Source of the DNA: JACDAS01 sp046262415
GTDB lineage: Bacteria > Actinomycetota > Thermoleophilia > Gaiellales > Gaiellaceae
Assembly: GCA_046262415.1 (NCBI GenBank)
Contig: JBHEMU010000051.1
Location: 1 to 38,571 of the forward strand
Direction: 5' to 3'
Length of the DNA: 38,571 bases
In this document: piece by piece, positions 32,068 to 38,571 of the stretch
Position numbering within the stretch: position 1 is the first letter of the stretch
Layout of the letters: each line of letters starts with the position of its first letter
Notes under the pieces: generated by a model
What the model saw: the letters and a program-made list of their open reading frames with translations, nothing else
What the model was told of the DNA's origin: nothing
Database searches by the model: none
Made by a program: the position numbers and the translations under genes

Positions 32068-32871
32068 ATGCGGATGCGCCTCCGGCTCGGGATCGGCTTC
32101 GCGTGCGCGCTGGGGGCGGTGCTGGTCGTCGCCGGGTGGTCGAACTCGGACGAGGCCGGGCCGATAGCCAAGCCGAAGTGGCTCGACCGGGTGCTGATCA
32201 CGCAGTACTACCCCGTCCCGGAGCGCTGGTTCCGCGGCAAGCTCGTGGCGGCGCCCGGTCTCTCCGGCCGCCATCGCGTCGACTGGCTTTACGGCGGCGG
32301 TGGCATCTCGATGGAGGGAGACGGGATCGGCCTCGACGGGCGGCGCTACCAGATTAGCCGCGTGGGCAAGCAGGGCTGGGTCGACGCGAACGGCAAGCCT
32401 ACGATCCCCGGCGCGGACGGCTGGACGCGCGGCTTTCCCTTCTGGCGCGGCCTCGGCTGGCGGAACCGGAGGGGGCAGGTGACGTTCCCGCTCGCGGGGG
32501 GGGGCTGGTACAACGGACGCCCCAAGCGCTACATCGAACCCCGCGGGATCGAGTACGGCGTCGGCCCTTCACGCCCGCTCGACACCTGGCGCTCGATCGC
32601 GGTCGACCCCGAGCTGATTCCCCTCGGGAGCCGCGTCTTCGTGCCCGAGCTCTGCGGGAAGCCGGGCGGCGGTCGTGGCTGGACGGTCGCCGAGGACATC
32701 GGCGGGGCGATCATCGGCCGTCACATCGACGTGTTCGCCAGCGCGCCCGCGGCACCGACCGTGAAGTCGGAGTTCTGGCGCGACGCGCGGATCTTCGTCG
32801 TCCCGCCGGACGCGAAACCGCCGTGGCGGCTTCCCTCCTGCGCCGAGCCGGTGCATCGGCCCCGGCCGTAG
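32068..32871 (+). CDS. Exported 3D-domain protein (lytic transglycosylase-like fold)
   Basis: 267 residues. A signal anchor (8-23) is followed by a secreted part. The C-terminal third is a 3D domain of the MltA/RpfB double-psi-barrel type, with its three Asp at D180 (SIAVDPELIPLG), D210 (VAEDIGGAI) and D221 (RHIDVF). Such domains cleave or bind glycan strands of peptidoglycan. It follows prsW by ten bases and ends the rightward run. A repeat-filled intergenic region lies behind it. Confidence 0.87.
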   Translation: MRMRLRLGIGFACALGAVLVVAGWSNSDEAGPIAKPKWLDRVLITQYYPVPERWFRGKLVAAPGLSGRHRVDWLYGGGGISMEGDGIGLDGRRYQISRVGKQGWVDANGKPTIPGADGWTRGFPFWRGLGWRNRRGQVTFPLAGGGWYNGRPKRYIEPRGIEYGVGPSRPLDTWRSIAVDPELIPLGSRVFVPELCGKPGGGRGWTVAEDIGGAIIGRHIDVFASAPAAPTVKSEFWRDARIFVVPPDAKPPWRLPSCAEPVHRPRP

Positions 32872-32905
32872 GGCCGACCGGCACCTCTCTTGTCTGGACA
32901 GGTCT

Positions 32906-33041
32906 GCGGGCCTGGCCCCGCGGCATGTCACGCGCGGCCATGGCCCCGGGCGATGCCCGTCTGCACGGGACGCGTCTTCGGGCCTGGCCCCGGGGCACGT
33001 CTCCTCGGGAGGTGTTCGCGGGCCTGGCCCCCGGCCACATC
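32906..33041. repeat. Four GGGCCTGGCCCC-type repeats between convergent genes
   Basis: A 24-base unit with core GCGGGCCTGGCCCCG and tail of the form GGCAYGTC occurs at 32906, 32978 and 33018, with a weaker fourth copy at 32934. The core is itself a palindrome (GGGC, CTG, GCCC). Spacings are 28, 44 and 40 bases. It fills the space between the 3D-domain gene and the leftward deacetylase gene and looks like an intergenic dispersed or REP-like repeat. It may also act as bidirectional terminator. Confidence 0.65.
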
Positions 33042-33073
33042 CGTGCCGGACCTGGCCTGCCGGGACCCGGCGC

Positions 33074-34711
33074 TCAGTAGTCCTGCCAGTACCCGTTCGT
33101 CGGGGTGCCGGCGGCGTAGAGCGCGGGCAGCGACACGAGCTTGAAGCCGCGCGCGCGAAGCCGCGTGATGATCGAGGGGAGCGCCGAGGCCGTCTGCGAG
33201 ACCGTGTGCATCAGGTCGATGCTCCCTGAGCGCGTCCCGCTGACGACGCGCTCCTCGATCACGCCTGCGCCCGGCCCCTGCCAGTCGAGCGGATCCACGT
33301 CCCAGAGCACGAGCGCCGAGTACCCGGCCGCGCCCGCCGCGGCAACGGTCGTCGCGTTGTAGTTGCCGTAGGGAGGCCGGAAGAACGGCAGCGGCGAAAC
33401 CTTCGCCAGCCGCCACCAGACCTCGCGATCGTCGACGAGGCGCTGGAGCGCCGGGCCGTACGAGAGCGTCCCGAAGTTGGCGTGGTCCCACCCGTGGGCC
33501 CCGATCGAATGACCCTCGCGGACCGTGCGCAGCGCGACCTCCCGGTTCGCCAGGACGGCCTGCCCCGGGCAGAAGAACGTCGCCTTGACGCGGTAGCGCG
33601 CGAGCGTGTCGAGGATGCTCGCCCAGGCCGAGCCCTGGAAGCAGTCGTCGAACGTCAGCGCCACCCGCATCCGCGCGCGCTCGGACCGGGCCCACACGTG
33701 GGCGTCGACAGCGTGCACGACGAGCAACGATCTCCGTGTCGACTGGCCGGTATTGCCGGCCGCGTCCCGGACGAGGACGCCGATCTCGTAGCCCCCCGGC
33801 GCCAGCGCGCCCGGGTCGCCGGCGTCGACCGCGACCTCGAGTGCTCCGGGGCGCCGCTGGACGGCCGGGAAGGCGCGCACGCGCTTCCCGGTCGAGTCGT
33901 AGAGCGCAGGGGTCACCCGCACGAGCTCGCCGAGGTCGGTGACGTCGAGCCCGATCCGGACCGGCCCCGACTCGAGCCGGTCGGGCGTGAGCGAGCGCCA
34001 CGTGACGACCGGCGCCCGCGTGTCGAGGACGACTTGCGTCGTCTGGACGCTCCGGTTCCCCACCGCGTCCGCGGCCAGTGCCCTGACGGTGTAGACGCCG
34101 TCGCGCCCGCGGCGCAGACCGTCGTAGATGAAGCCGTCCCACAGGAAGCGCCGCAGCTTGCGGGAGGTGAGGTAGAGGTCGCGGGCCTCGGTCTGCACCA
34201 CGCGGCCACCCGGCCCGACGACCTGGATCGTGACCGTGACCGCCTCGTCGGCCGAGAACCGCAGCTCGGCGAGCTCGCGAATGCCGTCGCCGTTGGGGCT
34301 GAACGACCGGAGGACCGACCGGAGATGCAACGCCGGGGGCGCGTTGTCGACGCGAATCCGGACGTGCGTCCGACCGCCGAGCGAATCGGTCGCGCGGATG
34401 ACCGCGCGGCCGGTGAACGTCCCGGTGCTCCATTCCGCACCCCAGCCGTCGAGGGGGTTTCCGTCGCGAGCGATCGGCTTCCACCCCCCGCCGCCGTCCG
34501 TCGACGCCTCGAAGAGCACCCACTCCGCCAGCGGGTCGGCCTCCGCCGAGATCGGCACCGTTCCTCGGAGCGCCGCCCCGTACGCGGGGCCGGTCAGCCG
34601 GGGCGCATCCCCGCGCCCGACTCGCTCCGTGCCGAGCGCGTTCGGCACGACGAGCGCAGCCGCGACTGCTCCCGCCGCCAACCCGGCGATGGCGTGTGTG
34701 TTGAGCCTCAT
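33074..34711 (-). CDS. Exported NodB polysaccharide deacetylase with Ig-like front domains
   Basis: 545 residues. A signal peptide (8-28) is followed by 300 residues of beta domains. One resembles the FlgD-type Ig repeat (SFSPNGDGIRELAELRFSA near 135, then WDGFIYDGLRRGRDGVY). A second similar domain ends near residue 335. The NodB deacetylase domain follows: TFDDCF (about 350) with the two Asp, HGWDH (about 405) with the metal His pair, RPPYGNYN (about 449). It removes acetyl groups from a wall or capsular glycan outside the membrane. The ATG start sits at the signal peptide, and a GTTGACG-type -35 lies upstream. Confidence 0.88.
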   Translation of the reverse strand: MRLNTHAIAGLAAGAVAAALVVPNALGTERVGRGDAPRLTGPAYGAALRGTVPISAEADPLAEWVLFEASTDGGGGWKPIARDGNPLDGWGAEWSTGTFTGRAVIRATDSLGGRTHVRIRVDNAPPALHLRSVLRSFSPNGDGIRELAELRFSADEAVTVTIQVVGPGGRVVQTEARDLYLTSRKLRRFLWDGFIYDGLRRGRDGVYTVRALAADAVGNRSVQTTQVVLDTRAPVVTWRSLTPDRLESGPVRIGLDVTDLGELVRVTPALYDSTGKRVRAFPAVQRRPGALEVAVDAGDPGALAPGGYEIGVLVRDAAGNTGQSTRRSLLVVHAVDAHVWARSERARMRVALTFDDCFQGSAWASILDTLARYRVKATFFCPGQAVLANREVALRTVREGHSIGAHGWDHANFGTLSYGPALQRLVDDREVWWRLAKVSPLPFFRPPYGNYNATTVAAAGAAGYSALVLWDVDPLDWQGPGAGVIEERVVSGTRSGSIDLMHTVSQTASALPSIITRLRARGFKLVSLPALYAAGTPTNGYWQDY

Positions 34712-34764
34712 GAACCTGGTCGGCGAAGACCTCGGCTGGACGCCGGCGCTATCGCCTCGTGGAA

Positions 34765-34793
34765 GCAGTAGCCTCGAACGCCGACCGCGTCAA
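34765..34793 (-). promoter_or_regulatory. Possible promoter of the NodB deacetylase gene
   Basis: TTGACG (34793 to 34788, five of six to TTGACA), a 17-base spacer, then TACTGC, a poor -10. Placement 54 bases ahead of the ATG is right. Confidence 0.3.
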
Positions 34794-34885
34794 GCGAGAG
34801 GCGGAGCACCCCCCTGGCAGACCGCGGGAGCGACTCGCCGGCGCTGCTACGAGCCGTCGCGCGGCGCCCGGCCTCACGGGAGGTC

Positions 34886-34891
34886 TAGACT
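34886..34891 (+). promoter_or_regulatory. -10 element ahead of the FHA remnant
   Basis: TAGACT (four of six to the consensus), 25 bases ahead of the ATG at 34917. It probably belonged to the intact gene. Confidence 0.3.
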
Positions 34892-34916
34892 GCGCCCGCG
34901 CGAGCGCGCCGACACC

Positions 34917-35156
34917 ATGTCCGAGCTGACCCTCGAGATCGTCGAAGGCCCGGGAGCCGGGCGGCGAGGGGGAGCGATCGTCGAGGACCTGAAGTCGCTC
35001 AACGAGACGTTCGTCAACGACGACGAGATCCACGTGCTGACGCGCATCGCGGTCGGTGAGGACATCCTCATCGGCGTGATGGTGCTCGAGCTCCGCAGTG
35101 CGAGACGGCGAACGGCGACCTGTGGGCGGGCCTCTACCGGCCGCGGCTGTTCATGA
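34917..35156 (+). pseudogene. FHA-domain gene with an internal deletion
   Basis: 79 codons. The opening SELTLEIVEGPGAGRR and the close VEDLKSLNETFVNDDEI...VLELRS are the first and last parts of an FHA phosphothreonine-binding domain. The centre, about 35-40 residues with the conserved GR and SRxHA loops that hold the phosphate, is missing. The close is also worn: GSSNGTFVN of the family reads KSLNETFVN. After VLELRS the frame runs into Arg-rich sequence, while another frame gives a plausible tail. The remnant cannot bind phosphopeptides as built. Confidence 0.6.
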
Positions 35157-35175
35157 GCGTTCCGGATTAGAGCGG

Positions 35176-36681
35176 ATGGTCGCCGGCTGGCTGGCTCGCG
35201 CAGCCGTACTGGCCTCCGGCGTTCTCGCCGGGGTGGCCGGCGCAGGCGACAACGACCTTCTCCGCGTCGTTCAGGCTCAGTATCGAGCGGCCGAGAGAGC
35301 AGGGCATTCGGCAGCCGGGGGGCGGGGTGGCGCCGACGCCGTCCAGGCCCAGTACGACGCCGCACGAGACCTCCAGGAGGCACTCGCGGCGGCCGAGCCC
35401 GTCAGCCGCTCCTGCCGGCCGCTACTGCGCGCCCTGCGCCGCTTCGCGAGCGCGCAGCTCATTCAGGTCGAAGGCTTCGACAGGCCATGGCCGCCACTGT
35501 CCACCAAGGGAATGCTGAGCGCGGCGCGCGCGAGTGCTGAAATCCAACGCGTCCGCGTTCGGTGCCGGCCGGGTCCGGCCGCGCCCCCTGCCACGATGCG
35601 AGAGTTGAGGACGCCCCTCGGCGGCGAGGCGTTCTACGGGGAGATTCGCGCAGATGCGCCGCGCGGGACGGCACGTGCGGAAGTACGGATCGGCAAGCAC
35701 GGGCCGTTCCTGGTGGACGTCGCCGACGACAGTCTGCGCTGGCGAGTTCCCGCCTCCGTCCCGCCGGGCCGCTACTCCGTCCGGGTGCGATTCGAGCTGC
35801 TCGACGATCGCCGGACGGTGGTCGGTCTCGCAGAGTCGCGCGGGGTCTGGCTCCTTCCATCCCGGGCGCAGCGAGCCGTCCGAGAGCGATCAATCGATCC
35901 TGTACTGGCGTCGCGACTCGCACGTGTCGCGCGCACTTTCAACGGTCACTCCGGCATCTGGGTACATGACCTTTCCACAGGTCGAGTCGCCGGCTGGAAC
36001 TCCGATGCTCGGTTCGCTGCCGCCTCGACTGTCAAACTCGCACCGTTCATTGGCGCGCTGGAACGATATGGCCCCCGCCCCGAGCGCTCGCCAATCGCTT
36101 ACGATCTGAAGGCTCTCGCGGGATGGTCGTCGAACGCTGCCGCAAACCGGCTACTGGTCGAGATTGGCGGGTCCGAGAGCGGTGGCTCCGGCATTTCTCA
36201 GGATGTCCTACGGCGGTTGGGAGCCAGTTCGAGTACCTATACCGGTCAGTACCGGCTGGGAACTGCGCTTCGACCAAGCGGTGACATCACCAACCCGCCG
36301 CCGCTCATTTCGTCGCGCGTGACGACGGCGCACGATCTGGCGCGAATCTTGTTTCTCCTGCACGCCGGCGCCACCGGGAGCGAGCACGCACTCGGAGTGC
36401 TCCGGCTGACCCGCCACGAGGCACGTGTCGCGCTCGGTTTGCTTCTGTCATGGCAGGCTCCTCCGCCGGGCGACAACCTGGGCCTCTTCCGGCCGGCGCT
36501 CGGCAGAGGGGTCCCGCTCGCGCAGAAGAACGGCTGGTTCTCGGCGGTGCGGCACACGGCGGCGCTCGTGTATGCCGCGAGCGGCCCGAAGATCGCCGTG
36601 GTACTGACCTACCGGCCGGGGCTGGGGCTTCGCGAGGCGCAGGACTTCGGAGCGCGGGTCCTGGCGATCGTGGATCGGTAG
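35176..36681 (+). CDS. Exported serine hydrolase of class A beta-lactamase fold
   Basis: 501 residues. A short signal peptide (3-23) leads to a 250-residue N-terminal region with an alpha-helical stretch (30-110) and a beta domain (150-240). The catalytic domain at 255-501 has the three beta-lactamase elements: S284-T-V-K287 (SxxK), S318-S-N320 (SDN position) and K451-N-G453 (KTG position). Substitutions in the second and third elements and the unusual N-terminal part argue for a wall-related peptidase or esterase rather than a drug-resistance enzyme; the acylating Ser and general-base Lys are intact. ATG start in AGCGGATGG. Confidence 0.83.
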   Translation: MVAGWLARAAVLASGVLAGVAGAGDNDLLRVVQAQYRAAERAGHSAAGGRGGADAVQAQYDAARDLQEALAAAEPVSRSCRPLLRALRRFASAQLIQVEGFDRPWPPLSTKGMLSAARASAEIQRVRVRCRPGPAAPPATMRELRTPLGGEAFYGEIRADAPRGTARAEVRIGKHGPFLVDVADDSLRWRVPASVPPGRYSVRVRFELLDDRRTVVGLAESRGVWLLPSRAQRAVRERSIDPVLASRLARVARTFNGHSGIWVHDLSTGRVAGWNSDARFAAASTVKLAPFIGALERYGPRPERSPIAYDLKALAGWSSNAAANRLLVEIGGSESGGSGISQDVLRRLGASSSTYTGQYRLGTALRPSGDITNPPPLISSRVTTAHDLARILFLLHAGATGSEHALGVLRLTRHEARVALGLLLSWQAPPPGDNLGLFRPALGRGVPLAQKNGWFSAVRHTAALVYAASGPKIAVVLTYRPGLGLREAQDFGARVLAIVDR

Positions 36682-36712
36682 GGGTCTGGCCTACTCGAAG
36701 TGGGCGCTGGTT

Positions 36713-37405
36713 TCACCAGGTGCGGTAGCCGCGATATCGACCCAGCCACCAGCCGTGACCCGTGTTGTTCGTGCAGGTCAGACCCGTCGAGGCGCTCGAG
36801 CAGCTGAAGCCCTGGCCCGCGGCCCACCGCCCTCCGAAGCCGAGCAGTGGCGCCGTTGCGGCGTAGTTGCGATTCGTCGCGGAGTAGTAGTGCGAGGGTC
36901 GGCCGCCGCCCGAGTACAGCGTGATGGTGAAGCCATCGTTCGGCGTCCAGCAGACGAGCCGGCTGCCTCCCTCCCGCAGACTGCAGTAGGCGGCCTCGCC
37001 GGGCGTCTTCCAGAAATAGGCGCCCGAGGTTCGCGCCGGCGGGCTCCCGCTACCGCCCTCGCGAAGATTGGAGTACTGCCAATTGTCCTCACTCGTCTGG
37101 TGGTAGGTCAGCGTCCAGATGCGGCCGTTGCGATCCCAGAGAGTGCAGAAGAGATGGTTGAAGTACCGCTGATTGTTCCTGACCCGGTTACTCGAGTTGA
37201 AGTCACCCCTACACCGTGCTCTATATGCCGAGATGACAACGCCGTAGTAGTCCCCGCGTGGGTACAGGGTCCTCTCGGTGAGCGCCACCTGCGCACCGCC
37301 GCGGGTAATGCCCCAATTCCCCGCATGACCCGCTGCGCCTGGAGCGAGTACGGAGAGCGTGCTCGCAGTTGCAACAAGCGCGAGTAGCCGTCGCCTTCCG
37401 CTCAC
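36713..37405 (-). CDS. Small exported protein of unknown function
   Basis: 230 residues from a GTG preceded by GGGAGGAGAGAC, an excellent ribosome binding site. A signal peptide covers 1-27 (cleavage near GHA). The mature part is rich in Tyr, Trp, Gly and Asn, with six Cys in pairs (ARCRG, FCTLW; AYCSLR, VCWTP; FSCSS, TCTNN), so it is probably a disulphide-stabilised beta protein. Two segments repeat a REGGSGS/REGGSRL pattern. The Gly/Asn/Trp ending (NNTGHGWWLGRYRGYR) is unusual. No family is recognised. Convergent with the serine hydrolase. Confidence 0.78.
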   Translation of the reverse strand: MSGRRRLLALVATASTLSVLAPGAAGHAGNWGITRGGAQVALTERTLYPRGDYYGVVISAYRARCRGDFNSSNRVRNNQRYFNHLFCTLWDRNGRIWTLTYHQTSEDNWQYSNLREGGSGSPPARTSGAYFWKTPGEAAYCSLREGGSRLVCWTPNDGFTITLYSGGGRPSHYYSATNRNYAATAPLLGFGGRWAAGQGFSCSSASTGLTCTNNTGHGWWLGRYRGYRTW

Positions 37406-37447
37406 GTCTCTCCTCCCGTCCTTACCCACGAACTCGCGACGCTTGTG

Positions 37448-37453
37448 ACTATA
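37448..37453 (-). promoter_or_regulatory. -10 element of the 36713-37405 gene
   Basis: TATAGT on the minus strand, five of six to the consensus, 42 bases ahead of the GTG. No clear -35 is seen. Confidence 0.45.
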
Positions 37454-37543
37454 GGCGATCCCGCCGTACGAGGTCTCGATGCACGGCCGAGAGCAGCGGT
37501 ACGATCCGAGCGCTTCGGAGTGGAGGAAACCCGCCTTCCTCGC

Positions 37544-38410
37544 ATGATCCGGCGGCGCCGGGCCCTCGCGGCATTCGCCGTCTGCTGCCTCGCGGCAGGA
37601 ACCGCGCTCGGCGTCGCCCGGCTCGCGGACGGCGAATTCCCGAGCGCCCGCGCCGTCGAGGCGCCTGCCGCCTGGCGAGGGGACAAGGCGCCGCCGCGGC
37701 GGCAGACGACGCGCCGCCCGGGGGGTATGCCGACCGAGGCGGAGCAGCGGCGTGCCGTCGAGCGGCTGATCCGCCTGGGCTACCCGATCCTGTGCGGCGG
37801 CGGACGCCGCGGCCGCTACATCGCGCTCACCTTCGACGACGGGCCGGGTCCGTACACGACTCTGATGCTGAAGATCCTGCGCAAGCGTCACCTGCGGGCG
37901 ACCTTCTTCCTGACGGGGACGAGCATCGAGCGCTTCCCCGACCTGCCGCGGCGCGAGACCGAGCTGGCGTCGCTCGGCAACCACAGCTGGAGCCATCCGT
38001 ACCTGCCCGGCCTCTCGCCGTCCGGGATCTTGTCCGAGCTCCGGCGCACGCAGGATCTGATCCGCAGGCGGACCGGCCTGACGCCGCGACTCTTCCGGCC
38101 GCCCTACGGCGCGCGTGACGCGGACGTCGACCGGATCGCGCGCTCCCTCGGCCTGCTCCAGGTGCTCTGGAGCATCGACAGCGGCGATTCGACCGGCTCC
38201 GACGTCGAGGGGGTCGCCGAGAACATCCGCGCCGCGCTCGGGCCGGGCTCGATCGTCCTGCTGCACGAGAACCGCGCGACCACGATCAAGAGCCTGCTGC
38301 GCTACGTGCTCCCTGAGATCAAGCGCCGCGGCCTGAGGGCGGTGAGCGTGCCGGAGCTCCTCGCCCTCGATCCGCCCTCGCCCGAGCAGCTCCGCTCGCG
38401 CGACTGTTGA
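37544..38410 (+). CDS. Exported NodB-type polysaccharide deacetylase
   Basis: 288 residues. The signal anchor is MIRRRRALAAFAVCCLAAGT. A Pro/Arg linker (40-70) leads to the NodB domain: TFDDGPGPYT with D98-D99, HSWSH with H147 and H151, RPPYGARD with catalytic-groove residues, and HENR near 245. It removes N-acetyl groups from peptidoglycan or an exopolysaccharide. Starts other than the ATG are possible (GTG at 37520, after GGAG). Its stop codon lies at the border of an IS481 element, so the C-terminus may have been set by insertion. Confidence 0.88.
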   Translation: MIRRRRALAAFAVCCLAAGTALGVARLADGEFPSARAVEAPAAWRGDKAPPRRQTTRRPGGMPTEAEQRRAVERLIRLGYPILCGGGRRGRYIALTFDDGPGPYTTLMLKILRKRHLRATFFLTGTSIERFPDLPRRETELASLGNHSWSHPYLPGLSPSGILSELRRTQDLIRRRTGLTPRLFRPPYGARDADVDRIARSLGLLQVLWSIDSGDSTGSDVEGVAENIRAALGPGSIVLLHENRATTIKSLLRYVLPEIKRRGLRAVSVPELLALDPPSPEQLRSRDC

Positions 38411-38413
38411 GGT

Positions 38414-38571
38414 CTAGATGTAAGACCCAGCCAGGTTGTTCCTCCTGAGCGCCTCCAGCCGCTCGAGCGGCGTCTGGTGGCTGAGGGAGCCGTGTGGTCT
38501 GCGGCGATTGTAGTAGTCGAGCCAGCCGGATAAGGCTCGCTGCCGTTCCTGTGATGTGCCGTAGATGGCGC
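38414..38571 (-). CDS. IS481-family transposase, C-terminal end (cut by the window)
   Basis: 52 codons on the minus strand, ending with a TAG at 38416-38414. The sequence GWLDYYNRRRPHGSLSHQTP followed by LERLEALRRNNLAGSYI is the end of the DDE integrase-core transposase of IS481/IS3-type elements. The catalytic residues lie outside the window. The end of the element is just right of the deacetylase stop at 38410. Confidence 0.85.
   Translation of the reverse strand, partial: AIYGTSQERQRALSGWLDYYNRRRPHGSLSHQTPLERLEALRRNNLAGSYI

Noticed and set aside
32906..33041. Short CRISPR array
   Set aside because: The repeats are imperfect, palindromic, unevenly spaced (28, 44, 40 bases) and the gaps are too short for spacers. 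No cas gene is near.

Overview
The window is GC-rich bacterial chromosome, dense in genes. GTG and TTG starts are common, many genes overlap by 4 bp (GTGA or ATGA junctions), and many products are secreted proteins without close relatives that I recognise. Two tRNA genes (Glu, Lys) sit back to back, and a tRNA-Val gene serves as an integration site. Base composition, the leaderless-looking promoters and the protein families (CHRD, EttA, PrsW, monothiol glutaredoxin with BolA) suggest an actinobacterium, most likely Thermoleophilia (Gaiellales/Solirubrobacterales type). That placement is inference, because no marker gene is present.

Layout. 1-1020: a glutaredoxin/BolA pair read leftward, with the wreck of an Rrf2-type regulator beside it. 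1026-4875: a tightly coupled leftward operon encoding a short-chain dehydrogenase, a glycogen-debranching-type glucosidase and a GT4 glycosyltransferase. 4922-10107: cell-envelope and secreted proteins (NlpC/P60 hydrolase, large GT-C-like membrane protein, small exported proteins, CHRD protein). 10174-13758: a leftward block of GST, GNAT, EttA (ABC-F) and GNAT. 13966-14457: a small exported protein with a good promoter. 14522-16841: a 2.2-kb integrative element lodged in tRNA-Val(UAC), bounded by a 42-bp direct repeat with 41 matches. It carries a tyrosine integrase, one predicted lipoprotein and unusual inverted repeats.

16939-23293: two very large exported proteins, a duplicated Ig-like/jelly-roll-like module protein and an M14 zinc carboxypeptidase. 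They are followed by a strong hairpin terminator, a VapBC-like toxin-antitoxin pair, a secreted protein, the tRNA pair, a DUF1801 protein, a second PIN protein that lacks one usual acidic residue, a dienelactone-hydrolase-like enzyme and a stand-alone receiver domain.

28179-38571: an envelope and proteolysis region. It holds a Cys/His-rich exported protein of an uncharacterised family, then a rightward run of a YpfJ-like zinc protease, a PrsW membrane protease and a 3D-domain protein. Beyond these lie two NodB polysaccharide deacetylases, a serine hydrolase of class A beta-lactamase fold, a secreted protein, a gutted FHA gene and, at the right edge, the 3' end of an IS481-family transposase.

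Most genes fall in two themes: envelope polysaccharide/peptidoglycan remodelling (debranching enzyme, GT4, NlpC/P60, 3D, deacetylases, beta-lactamase-like protein) and exported proteins or proteases. Mobile or decaying DNA is concentrated at the tRNA-Val element, the Rrf2 and FHA remnants, the GGGCCTGGCCCC repeats and the IS481 end. The best candidate for something undescribed is the minimal tRNA-Val element with its lipoprotein cargo. The second is the CHxxxH/CVHGxGHG exported family.
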